Positions 1-5,536 are shown, counted from the stretch's first letter. The stretch: 5,536 nt of DNA from Bacteroidota bacterium (GCA_005773695.1 SXHM01000145.1:1-5536), one strand, 5' to 3'. Notes: generated from the letters alone by a model not told the origin. Program-made: numbers and translations.

Positions 1-648
1 CGGTCTTCTGTTTTTGTTTTCTTTCCAAACCAGTTTTTCTAATTCATTATACACACTGTTGTTAAAAGCTAACAAGTTTGAAGCGGTATCTTTTTCTTTG
101 AAAACTTCATCAGGGTGAAGTAACTTTCCGGGATGTACTTCAATATACATTCCAACTTTTCTGAAATCAGAATAATTAATTCCAAGTGGCAGAATTTTTA
201 AAGGAATAGTGTCATTATGACAATTCAGTGCAATGCGTGCAGCTCCTTTCTTGAAAGGACGAAGCCCAAATTCCTGAACGCAAAGTCCTTCAATGAAGAT
301 CAATACAATTCCACCTTTTGATAAAATTTCCTGACTGATCTGAAATGTTTTTTCGTTCAAATGAAGATTTTCTTTCCCTTCGCTCAGGCGGTAAATAGGT
401 ATCATGTTCAGTGTTTTCAGAAGTGCATTGTGCCAGGGCTTTTTGAATGCATCGCCACGCGCCAGAAAATGAACAGGTTCTTTAAATAAAGCTCCAATTA
501 CAACTGCATCAAAAAAAGAATTAGGATGGTTGGCTGTAATCAGCAATGGGCCTTTGGTATTGAGGGCCCGAAGATTGTGAACTAGTATTTCAGCGCAAAA
601 AATCTTTAGTGCAAGGCGAACAAATATTTTAAGAATGGGATAAACCAC
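1..648 (-). CDS. PlsC-type 1-acyl-glycerol-phosphate / glycerol-phosphate acyltransferase, 3' end cut by window
   Basis: A membrane-associated acyltransferase of the lysophospholipid acyltransferase (PlsC/LPLAT) superfamily, expected to move a fatty acyl chain onto a glycerophosphate-type acceptor in phospholipid synthesis. I translated 216 codons by eye; the frame is open to the window edge, so the C-terminus is missing. Visible motifs are the catalytic block NHPNSFFDA (residues 40-48, His41 and Asp47), the acceptor-binding block FIEG (118-121) followed by LRPFKKGAARIAL, and ILPLGINY (152-159). The His-Asp spacing is H-x5-D rather than the common H-x4-D, and the usual Pro of FPEG is Ile. From memory, H-x5-D also occurs in yeast Gpt2/Sct1-type enzymes and many Bacteroidota homologues. 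The start is a GTG at 648-646, one codon after the oxygenase stop and in the same frame; the first in-frame ATG is codon 82, beyond the catalytic His. The family is clear; substrate and exact start are not. Confidence 0.85.
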   Translation of the reverse strand, partial: MVYPILKIFVRLALKIFCAEILVHNLRALNTKGPLLITANHPNSFFDAVVIGALFKEPVHFLARGDAFKKPWHNALLKTLNMIPIYRLSEGKENLHLNEKTFQISQEILSKGGIVLIFIEGLCVQEFGLRPFKKGAARIALNCHNDTIPLKILPLGINYSDFRKVGMYIEVHPGKLLHPDEVFKEKDTASNLLAFNNSVYNELEKLVWKENKNRRP

Positions 649-651
649 ACA

Positions 652-1473
652 TCAGAAATAAACAGGTTTATCACCCAGATATTTTTGAATAATGGGAAGA
701 TAATAGGCCTTCAGTTCTTCAAGGTTATAGCTTTCAGCACGTTTGGTATAAAGATCATATTGATTGAAATCTTTTACCCATTCTTTGTAAAGGTGGTCCC
801 GTTCATTCATAAGATGCGTATAGCTGCCTCCAGTGTGCCACGGATAAAATGAATGATAACGGATCATCACCATACCTTCCTCAGGAATTTTATTAGCTGG
901 ATGATTTTTTAAAACAGAATAAAGGTATTCATCGTGTCCCCATGCTTTCAGCGTATTGTCAAGACCGCAATTTGGTTGATAAATTCCGTACTCGGTGTTA
1001 TAGCGTGTATCTTGCATATCAGGGTTGAGTTCGTTAAACTCTTCATACACGCAGGTATCAGGAAGTTTGCAGCCTACAAGAAAAATATCGCCTACTAAAC
1101 CCCATTGTTCTTTTAATGTTGTTCCGTCTTCATCTTTTCCCCAGAGGTACATTACTTTTCCAAGGTCATGAATCAAACCAACTAACTGCATCCAATCGGG
1201 ACGGTTATCCGCTCTCATCCCTTCAGCTGCCTGAATTAAGTGCATAACATTCGGCAGATTGATATCAGGATCACTAAGGTCAACAAAATTGTTTAGTTTT
1301 TCCATCGCATCCCAGATGTGCATAGGACGGGTGAACGTAAGATATTCTTTACGCATGCGTTCAACATATTCTACCGTTTGTCGCGAACGCATTTTTCGGT
1401 AGTTGTCGCGGATGACTTCAATGGTATCACCCTGCGTGTAGTTACGGAATTGTTTTTCTTTTGTCAGTTCCAT
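652..1473 (-). CDS. Myo-inositol oxygenase (MIOX)
   Basis: Cytosolic non-haem di-iron oxygenase that cleaves the myo-inositol ring with O2 to give D-glucuronate. The 273-residue protein is full length (mammalian enzyme about 285) and collinear with it from the FRNYT block near the N-terminus. All six iron ligands known from mouse MIOX can be placed: His78, His102, Asp103 (IHDLGK), His180 (WGHDEY), His207 (RYHSFYPWH) and Asp240 (YDLYTK). Substrate-contact residues also align: Asp65 (in the DLSDPD stretch), Lys106, Ser208 and Lys244. It lies 34 bases after the galU-like gene and 3 bases before the acyltransferase GTG, so it is probably cotranscribed; weak TAnnTTT-like boxes in the 34-base gap could add internal initiation. 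With the kinase and nucleotidyltransferase upstream, its glucuronate is more likely fed to UDP-glucuronate than to catabolism, which is an inference. A generic HD-domain hydrolase is excluded by the full MIOX ligand set. Confidence 0.96.
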   Translation of the reverse strand: MELTKEKQFRNYTQGDTIEVIRDNYRKMRSRQTVEYVERMRKEYLTFTRPMHIWDAMEKLNNFVDLSDPDINLPNVMHLIQAAEGMRADNRPDWMQLVGLIHDLGKVMYLWGKDEDGTTLKEQWGLVGDIFLVGCKLPDTCVYEEFNELNPDMQDTRYNTEYGIYQPNCGLDNTLKAWGHDEYLYSVLKNHPANKIPEEGMVMIRYHSFYPWHTGGSYTHLMNERDHLYKEWVKDFNQYDLYTKRAESYNLEELKAYYLPIIQKYLGDKPVYF

Positions 1474-1507
1474 ATTGAAAAAGTAATTGTAAAGTTAATT
1501 GAATTTG

Positions 1508-2371
1508 TTATAAACTCTTTATCCAGTTTTTTAGTTCTTCACCAATATCTTTCCTTTTTAAACCCAACAATAAATTCGTTTTTATAAAATCCAGTTTATT
1601 GCCCACATCGTGGCGTTCCCCATCAAAAGCAAGTCCGTAAACACTTTGCTCATTCATTAATAAACGGATGGCATCTGTCAATTGAATTTCATTGTTCACT
1701 CCCGGTTTTGTTTTTCTTATGGCATCAAAAATTTCGGGTGTCATCACATATCTTCCGGCAAAAACAAGGTTGGAAGGAATGTTGTCAGGTGTTGGTTTCT
1801 CCACCAATTCTTTTCCTTTAAATAAGCGTTCTGCAATTTTTTCTCCTACAAAAACTCCATAGCGGTGTGCAATGGAAAGTGGAACTTCTTGCAAAGCAAT
1901 TACCGGACTTTGGTATTCTTGAAAAACTTCAGCGAGTTGCAATGTCAAAGGTTGTGTAGTTTCTATAATGGTATCACCCAGTAAAACTGCAAACGGTTCA
2001 CCGTTCACAAATTTTTCAGCATAGCTGATTGCATCACCCAATCCTTTTTGTTCGTGTTGATATTCCAGATGAATGTTGGCTAAGTGATTTAATGATTTAA
2101 TTGAGTTTAGTTCTTCGCTTTTACCTTTTTGCGTTAACAACTTCTCTAGTTCAAGGTCTTGCTTAAAATGTTCTCGCAAAACTTCTTTTCCTTCCGAAAT
2201 AATAATCAGTATATCGGTAATTCCAGATGCCACGGCTTCTTCCACCACATATTGAATTACGGGTTTGTCTACCACCACCAGCATTTCTTTGGGTTGTGAT
2301 TTTGTAGCAGGAAGCAATCGTGTTCCAAAACCTGCTGCTGGAATTACTGCTTTTGTTATTTTCTTTTTCAT
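1508..2371 (-). CDS. galU: GalU-type UTP--sugar-1-phosphate uridylyltransferase
   Basis: Cytosolic nucleotidyltransferase that joins UTP and a sugar 1-phosphate (classically glucose 1-phosphate) to a UDP-sugar and pyrophosphate. The 287-residue length is normal for bacterial GalU. Visible blocks are the nucleotide-binding loop AAGFGTRLLPATKSQPKEM (12-30, with the Lys-Glu-Met end), DKPVIQYVVEEA (35-46), the metal-binding LLGDTI (130-135, Asp133), VEKP (190-193), FAGRYVM (204-210), EIQLTDAI (228-235) and GERHDVGNKLDFIKT (251-265). The residue after Asp133 is Thr, where I recall Asp or Val in many homologues. The ATG at 2371 directly follows the TAA of the kinase gene with no base between, which implies translational coupling. 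Because kinase and inositol oxygenase flank it, I infer that glucuronate 1-phosphate is a likely physiological substrate, giving UDP-glucuronate. Motifs alone cannot separate this from ordinary UDP-glucose synthesis. The symbol denotes family only. Confidence 0.93.
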   Translation of the reverse strand: MKKKITKAVIPAAGFGTRLLPATKSQPKEMLVVVDKPVIQYVVEEAVASGITDILIIISEGKEVLREHFKQDLELEKLLTQKGKSEELNSIKSLNHLANIHLEYQHEQKGLGDAISYAEKFVNGEPFAVLLGDTIIETTQPLTLQLAEVFQEYQSPVIALQEVPLSIAHRYGVFVGEKIAERLFKGKELVEKPTPDNIPSNLVFAGRYVMTPEIFDAIRKTKPGVNNEIQLTDAIRLLMNEQSVYGLAFDGERHDVGNKLDFIKTNLLLGLKRKDIGEELKNWIKSL

Positions 2372-3361
2372 TTAAACTATTTCCGGTTTTATCACTTCCG
2401 CTCCAATCTGTTTCATTACTGCAACTAATTTATCATACATTTTTTCATCAGTATAAGTACCAATAATTGCACCACCCGAACCGGTGAATTTTGCACTTGT
2501 ACCAACAGATTGAGCAGTTTGCACCAATTCCAGATTTCCTTTACTCACATTCATAACACCTTTGCGGATTTCAAAATTGCGGTTTAAAAGTGCAGCAATA
2601 TTTTTATCGCCACTCTGTAATTTATTCCAGACATTATCCGTTAGTTCTGCCCACTGACTTATTGCATTTAACACTGCCGGTTCTTTCTTCATGTAACGTT
2701 TAGCAAAATCATTGTGAGTTATTTCTGAACCTTCGGAAAGATTTGTTCGATAGGCAATATATAAAGGAGGTAAAAGCTTTTTATCAAAAGGAATGTATTC
2801 ACCAAATCCTTCTTTGTCCATTAATGCTTTGTCGAAGTTCATGTAAACAGGACAATTATAAACCTGAGCCACACGGTCCTGCAAACCTGCACCGATTTTA
2901 AGTTCATCTTTTTCAACAGACAGAATAAGATTTGCAAGAATTGGTTTTGAAATTTCAATCCCATAGAACTGCATCATGGCTTTTATTGAAGCGGTAACAA
3001 TAGCACTTGAGCCTGCTAAGCCCAATCTGTCGGGAATACTTGAAGTAAAGCCAATGGTAAAATTTTTTTCAGATAGTAGAATGTTATTTTCAGCGCAGTA
3101 GTCGTGTAATTTCTTTATTGCAGCTTTTATTAAACGTATGCCACCGTAATAGCCGTTTTGTTTTACCTCACTCACCAGTTCATCAATGTTATCAAATACC
3201 ATTCTGTCGCGATTGCCGGGAATGATTTCTAATTTTTTAGTTTCATTCAGCGTAACTTCAACTTTGAAATTACTGAATGTAAATGCAATGGTTTTTCCGA
3301 AATATCCGTCAGATGGGTTTCCGATAAGTGCAGCGCGCGGGTATGAAACTGTTTTATTCAT
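2372..3361 (-). CDS. GHMP-family sugar kinase, probable glucuronokinase
   Basis: Cytosolic ATP-dependent small-molecule kinase, probably making D-glucuronate 1-phosphate from D-glucuronate. The 329 residues hold the three GHMP motifs: GNPSDGYFG near the N-terminus (14-22), the ATP-phosphate loop IPDRLGLAGSSA (109-120), and the C-terminal KFTGSGGA (291-298). Asp162 in GAGLQDRVAQVY is a candidate catalytic base. From memory, several blocks match Arabidopsis glucuronokinase rather than galactokinase, mevalonate kinase or HddA-type heptose kinases: NPSDxYFG, GYYGGIRL (70-77), AGLQDRVAQVY (158-168), LLPPL (196-200), LNRNFEIR (259-266) and the SKFTGSGGA-type end. It is the first gene of the cluster, with a divergent promoter region ahead of it, and its TAA abuts the next ATG. 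The oxygenase that makes glucuronate is two genes downstream, which supports the assignment independently. The family is certain; the substrate is strongly suggested but unproven. Confidence 0.87.
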   Translation of the reverse strand: MNKTVSYPRAALIGNPSDGYFGKTIAFTFSNFKVEVTLNETKKLEIIPGNRDRMVFDNIDELVSEVKQNGYYGGIRLIKAAIKKLHDYCAENNILLSEKNFTIGFTSSIPDRLGLAGSSAIVTASIKAMMQFYGIEISKPILANLILSVEKDELKIGAGLQDRVAQVYNCPVYMNFDKALMDKEGFGEYIPFDKKLLPPLYIAYRTNLSEGSEITHNDFAKRYMKKEPAVLNAISQWAELTDNVWNKLQSGDKNIAALLNRNFEIRKGVMNVSKGNLELVQTAQSVGTSAKFTGSGGAIIGTYTDEKMYDKLVAVMKQIGAEVIKPEIV

Positions 3362-3371
3362 AAAAAACTCT

Positions 3372-3380
3372 GCAAATTAG
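3372..3380 (-). promoter_or_regulatory. Weak candidate -7 box for the inositol oxygenation operon
   Basis: On the minus strand the sequence TAATTTGC lies at 3379-3372, about 10 bases ahead of the kinase ATG. It resembles the Bacteroidota -7 consensus TAnnTTTG with one base deleted, and no convincing TTTG sits about 19 bases upstream. If used, the leader would be very short. I list it because the operon needs a promoter in this 87-base divergent gap and nothing better is visible there. Confidence 0.25.
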
Positions 3381-3396
3381 CGAATTGAACTAAATG

Positions 3397-3428
3397 ATTG
3401 CTGCGTTTGCGATTAGTTATTACTTTTG
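3397..3428 (+). promoter_or_regulatory. Bacteroidota-type promoter for the DUF6580/DUF4199 pair
   Basis: A -33-like ATTG (3397-3400, consensus TTTG) is followed by a 20-base spacer and a perfect TAnnTTTG -7 box, TACTTTTG, at 3421-3428. This fits the primary sigma factor consensus known from Bacteroides and Flavobacterium. Initiation some 7 bases downstream would leave a leader of roughly 14 bases before the ATG at 3449. The promoter lies inside the possible upstream extension of the reading frame (TTG at 3398), which argues for the ATG at 3449 as the true start. Confidence 0.6.
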
Positions 3429-3448
3429 CAACCGAAAAACTCAAACCC

Positions 3449-3997
3449 ATGAACAAAATCTTCACACCTAAAATTATCTTTGTATCAAGTGCATTATTAA
3501 TAGCTGCATTAAGCCGTTTAATTCCGCATCCATTTAATTTTACGCCTATTGCAGGAATGGCTTTGTTTGGTGGCGCATTGCTAAACGATAAAAAACTGGC
3601 AGTTGCAATTCCGTTAATAGCTATGTTTATTTCTGATTTATTTCTAGGGTTCCATGATCAGATGTTAGGAGTTTACATTTCTTTTATAATGATTTCGTTT
3701 ATTGGGTTTTGGCTGAGCAACAACTATAGTACAGGAAAAATTGTTCTGGCATCTTTATCTTCTTCACTTTTGTTTTTTCTGGTTACCAATTTCTATTGCT
3801 GGTTGATTTATCCGATGTACACAAAAGATTTAGCTGGACTTATTTCTGCTTATACACTCGCAATTCCTTTTTATACCAACGATGTTTTCGGAAGTTTTTT
3901 TGTGAATACCATACTTGGTGATTTGTTTTACTCTGCTGCTTTGTTTGGCGCTTACCACTTTGCCCGCTTAAAATTTCCGGTTCTTGTTAAAGCCTAA
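3449..3997 (+). CDS. DUF6580-like integral membrane protein
   Basis: A 182-residue, very hydrophobic protein with about five membrane segments (roughly residues 8-24, 35-60, 73-90, 98-121 and 147-170). I recognise it as DUF6580-like from the N-terminal block RLIPHPFNFTPIAGMALFGG (23-42), the SDLFLG stretch (62-67) and the YTND motif (142-145). Family members are annotated as putative membrane or transport proteins and recall the substrate-binding S components of ECF transporters, but no substrate is known to me. The start chosen is ATG 3449; the frame stays open upstream to a TTG at 3398, but that stretch overlaps a good promoter and would add polar residues with no motif. The next gene begins one codon after its TAA, so the two are probably cotranscribed. 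The gene is divergent from the glucuronokinase gene. The family call is fairly sure; the function is unknown. Confidence 0.8.
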   Translation: MNKIFTPKIIFVSSALLIAALSRLIPHPFNFTPIAGMALFGGALLNDKKLAVAIPLIAMFISDLFLGFHDQMLGVYISFIMISFIGFWLSNNYSTGKIVLASLSSSLLFFLVTNFYCWLIYPMYTKDLAGLISAYTLAIPFYTNDVFGSFFVNTILGDLFYSAALFGAYHFARLKFPVLVKA

Positions 3998-4000
3998 ACT

Positions 4001-4492
4001 TTGAAAAAAGTTTACACAATTGGATTGGTTGCAGGACTTGTTCCTGTGATCTTTAAAACTATTCTTTTCCTTAGTGGATACACCGAATCTCACGCAGGCA
4101 GCTTTACAAATCTTGCCGAACTTATTGTTATTTCATTGGCAATTCCTGTTGCCATGTATATAGCACGAAAAGATAATGACGGATTATTGCCTTTTAACAG
4201 TGCGCTTAAAACCGGAATGGCAATAGCTGCCACAGCCGGTATGATAGTATGTGTTTATACGTTTGTTTATTACAAATACATGAACACCTACATGGTTGAA
4301 AACGCAGTAGCAGAAGCAATCAAGTATGCAGCCGATAATAAGCTGAGTGCGGAAGACACAAAGAAAACTATAGGAGGCGCAAAGCAGGTTTATTCACCTT
4401 TTGTGCAATCTACTTCCGCTTTGTTCGGAATAATGATTGCCGGCTTTATGGTATCAGTTATTTCGGCTGTAGCACTGAAAAAAGAAGAATGA
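4001..4492 (+). CDS. DUF4199-like four-helix membrane protein, TTG start
   Basis: A 163-residue inner-membrane protein with four probable transmembrane helices (about residues 5-25, 38-55, 71-92 and 136-158) and a polar, helical loop between the third and fourth (about 95-130, rich in Ala, Lys and Glu). Layout and the LPFNSALKTGMAIAATAG stretch (63-80) recall DUF4199, a family of unknown function common in Bacteroidota. The start is TTG at 4001, giving MKKVYTIG; it lies one codon after the stop of the preceding gene in the same frame, so no longer form exists. The first in-frame ATG, codon 52, would remove the first membrane helix and most of the second. It is most likely translated by reinitiation from the upstream gene. 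The coding status is solid, the family call moderate, and no function can be given. Confidence 0.78.
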   Translation: MKKVYTIGLVAGLVPVIFKTILFLSGYTESHAGSFTNLAELIVISLAIPVAMYIARKDNDGLLPFNSALKTGMAIAATAGMIVCVYTFVYYKYMNTYMVENAVAEAIKYAADNKLSAEDTKKTIGGAKQVYSPFVQSTSALFGIMIAGFMVSVISAVALKKEE

Positions 4493-4497
4493 TTTTT

Positions 4498-4557
4498 GTC
4501 ACTTCGAGCGTTGTCGAGAAGCAATAATTAAAACTTTTCGACTACGCTCGAAGTGAC
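4498..4557. repeat. 24-base near-perfect inverted repeat between convergent genes
   Basis: The left arm 4498-4521 and right arm 4534-4557 are reverse complements at 22 of 24 positions, around a 12-base A/T-rich loop. The arms begin with GTCACTTCGAGCG and end with GTCGA-rich sequence; in plus-strand RNA one difference is a G-U wobble, so only one T-T mismatch remains. It starts 6 bases after the DUF4199 stop and ends 21 bases before the lipoprotein stop. Similar CACTTCGAGCG-type palindromes recur, from memory, as dispersed intergenic elements in Bacteroidota genomes. It may stop transcription from both sides, but on neither strand does the second arm run into a T tract, so it is not a textbook intrinsic terminator. 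Confidence 0.85.
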
Positions 4558-4578
4558 AGCACTTTAGATCAAATAAAT

Positions 4579-5490
4579 TTATTGAACGGTAGGTATCATT
4601 CCGCGAATTCCCATGTCAATTACCACATCACCAACTTCTGGTTCGTAGATTCCGTCACCGTTATCAATCCACTCAAAACTGTCGTTAGTAGAGAGTGATA
4701 CTTCTACCACAATATCATCCACTTCGTTTCCTGTGATAACCATGTTGCCACCTGCAAATTGACCGGTTACCAGACAAGAACCTGAAGGCAACGGAGAATT
4801 TAAGAACAATGGATTTACAACTGTTGTTGCTCCTGCCGGTGCTTGGCCTGAGGTAACCTGGCCGAAGGCCTCAAATGCCCAATAGCCTTGAGCTTTATCA
4901 TCATTTACTGTTATAGGAACATTTAAAGGCGAATACGTTTTTATGTAAGTATTGTAGCCGATAAACGATGCAACTGTTCCTGTAAACTGATTGCCTAAAA
5001 ATTTCACTTTCACATCGTAGTTTTGGTATGCCAATGAAACGCGCAACCATTTATAGCTTCCGGCAGGTATCTGACTTAAAGGCATAGAGAAAAACTCTTC
5101 GCCAGGACCAACCACCTTTGATTCTTCAAAGTCAATAGCTTTATCTCCACCTGCGGTAGTTTCCAAGTTTTTGAATAACACAGCACCACCGCCAATGGCT
5201 GTAAAATCATTGGTAGCCAGCTCTACATAATGTCCGCTCATTTTTCGGAAAACAGGTGATTGAGCTGCTCTTCCTGAAGGAACATTAGTAGGTTGTCCGA
5301 ACGCATTTAAACGCACCTGTGTAGAGTCGAATACAAATTTTAATACTAATCGAGGATGTTCACTCGGATTAAGTTGCGGGTCAGAGTTGATACCGTCATT
5401 ATTTAAATCATCATTGTTTTCTTTTTTGCAAGAAGAAAAAGTGATTGATAATCCGAGTATAAGAACAAGAATGGTTGTAAAGTGTTTCAT
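4579..5490 (-). CDS. Lipoprotein of unknown function
   Basis: A 303-residue exported protein that I do not recognise by family. Residues 1-20 form a short signal peptide ending in SITFSS before Cys21, a good type II (lipoprotein) cleavage site, so it should be lipid-anchored in the inner or outer membrane. A polar Asn/Asp-rich linker follows (about 22-45). The rest is rich in alternating polar and hydrophobic residues and in Gly, Thr and Val, suggesting beta-sandwich structure. Two cysteines occur in total, so no disulfide is expected after lipidation of Cys21. Near the C-terminus, DNGDGIYEPEVGD (276-288) resembles a calcium-binding Asp-rich loop, ahead of VVIDMGIRGM. The ATG at 5490 is the only start that keeps the signal peptide. 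It stands alone, convergent with the DUF4199 gene, with a probable promoter about 27 bases upstream. The KK after Cys gives no clear surface-export signal. Confidence 0.85.
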   Translation of the reverse strand: MKHFTTILVLILGLSITFSSCKKENNDDLNNDGINSDPQLNPSEHPRLVLKFVFDSTQVRLNAFGQPTNVPSGRAAQSPVFRKMSGHYVELATNDFTAIGGGAVLFKNLETTAGGDKAIDFEESKVVGPGEEFFSMPLSQIPAGSYKWLRVSLAYQNYDVKVKFLGNQFTGTVASFIGYNTYIKTYSPLNVPITVNDDKAQGYWAFEAFGQVTSGQAPAGATTVVNPLFLNSPLPSGSCLVTGQFAGGNMVITGNEVDDIVVEVSLSTNDSFEWIDNGDGIYEPEVGDVVIDMGIRGMIPTVQ

Positions 5491-5516
5491 TGAATAGTGT
5501 TTTTTATTTCAGAACG

Positions 5517-5524
5517 CGAAAATA
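5517..5524 (-). promoter_or_regulatory. Candidate -7 box for the lipoprotein gene
   Basis: On the minus strand TATTTTCG (5524-5517) matches the Bacteroidota -7 consensus TAnnTTTG at all but one position and is followed by C, as often seen. It lies 26 bases before the ATG, with an A-rich leader (5491-5510) and no Shine-Dalgarno site. The -33 element would fall just beyond the window edge, so it cannot be checked here. Confidence 0.4.
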
Positions 5525-5536
5525 AATGAAATAGTA

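Noticed and set aside
646..1473. Single oxygenase-acyltransferase fusion with TGA recoded as an amino acid
   Set aside because: The frames are in phase across one TGA, but the oxygenase ends at its normal length and TGA also ends the DUF4199 gene at a natural point, so recoding is not supported.
1318..1587. Plus-strand open frame of 89 codons
   Set aside because: It lies antisense over the start of the oxygenase gene and the end of the galU-like gene, has no recognisable motif or promoter, and is explained as a shadow frame.
652..3361. Inositol or glucuronate catabolic operon
   Set aside because: No inositol dehydrogenase, uronate isomerase or keto-deoxy sugar enzyme is present in the window, while a kinase and a nucleotidyltransferase are, which points to activation rather than breakdown. 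The window is short, so this is provisional.
3186..3380. Plus-strand open frame of 64 codons
   Set aside because: It is antisense to the conserved N-terminal coding region of the kinase and crosses its start region; no start signal or family resemblance is seen.
3398..3448. Upstream TTG start extending the DUF6580 protein by 17 residues
   Set aside because: The stretch contains the TAnnTTTG promoter box, the added residues carry no motif, and the ATG at 3449 gives a natural membrane-protein N-terminus.
4493..4557. Canonical intrinsic terminator
   Set aside because: The stem is strong, but the T run (4493-4497) precedes it on the plus strand and becomes an A run after it on the minus strand, so the hairpin-plus-U-tract order fails in both directions.

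Overview
The window looks like a chromosomal segment of a Bacteroidota bacterium, perhaps of the Chitinophaga/Sphingobacteria or Flavobacteria side. The reasons are low GC, A-rich leaders without clear Shine-Dalgarno sites, -7 boxes of the TAnnTTTG type, DUF6580- and DUF4199-like membrane proteins, and a short lipoprotein signal ending in SSC-KK. No RNA gene, CRISPR array, insertion sequence or prophage is visible.

The left 3.4 kb is one minus-strand gene cluster, read from right to left: a GHMP-family kinase that closely resembles plant glucuronokinase (3361-2372), a GalU-type nucleotidyltransferase (2371-1508), a myo-inositol oxygenase (1473-652) and a PlsC-type acyltransferase that runs off the left edge (648-1). 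The junctions are tight (0, 34 and 3 bases), so this is almost certainly an operon. Put in pathway order, its first three products make a complete plant-like myo-inositol oxygenation route: inositol to D-glucuronate (oxygenase), to glucuronate 1-phosphate (kinase), to UDP-glucuronate (pyrophosphorylase). This bypasses UDP-glucose dehydrogenase. It is the most interesting content of the window. The role of the pyrophosphorylase on glucuronate 1-phosphate is inferred from the neighbours and is not visible in its motifs.

The divergent region (3362-3448) carries a good Bacteroidota-type promoter for a plus-strand pair of small membrane proteins, DUF6580-like (3449-3997) and DUF4199-like (4001-4492). 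This pair converges on a minus-strand lipoprotein of unknown function (5490-4579). The gap between them (4493-4578) is largely filled by a near-perfect 24-base inverted repeat. The 46 bases right of the lipoprotein gene hold its probable promoter.

Two junctions in the window (oxygenase/acyltransferase and DUF6580/DUF4199) share one layout: stop codon, one sense codon, then a non-ATG start in the same frame. Both downstream genes are easy to miss or truncate in an ATG-only annotation.
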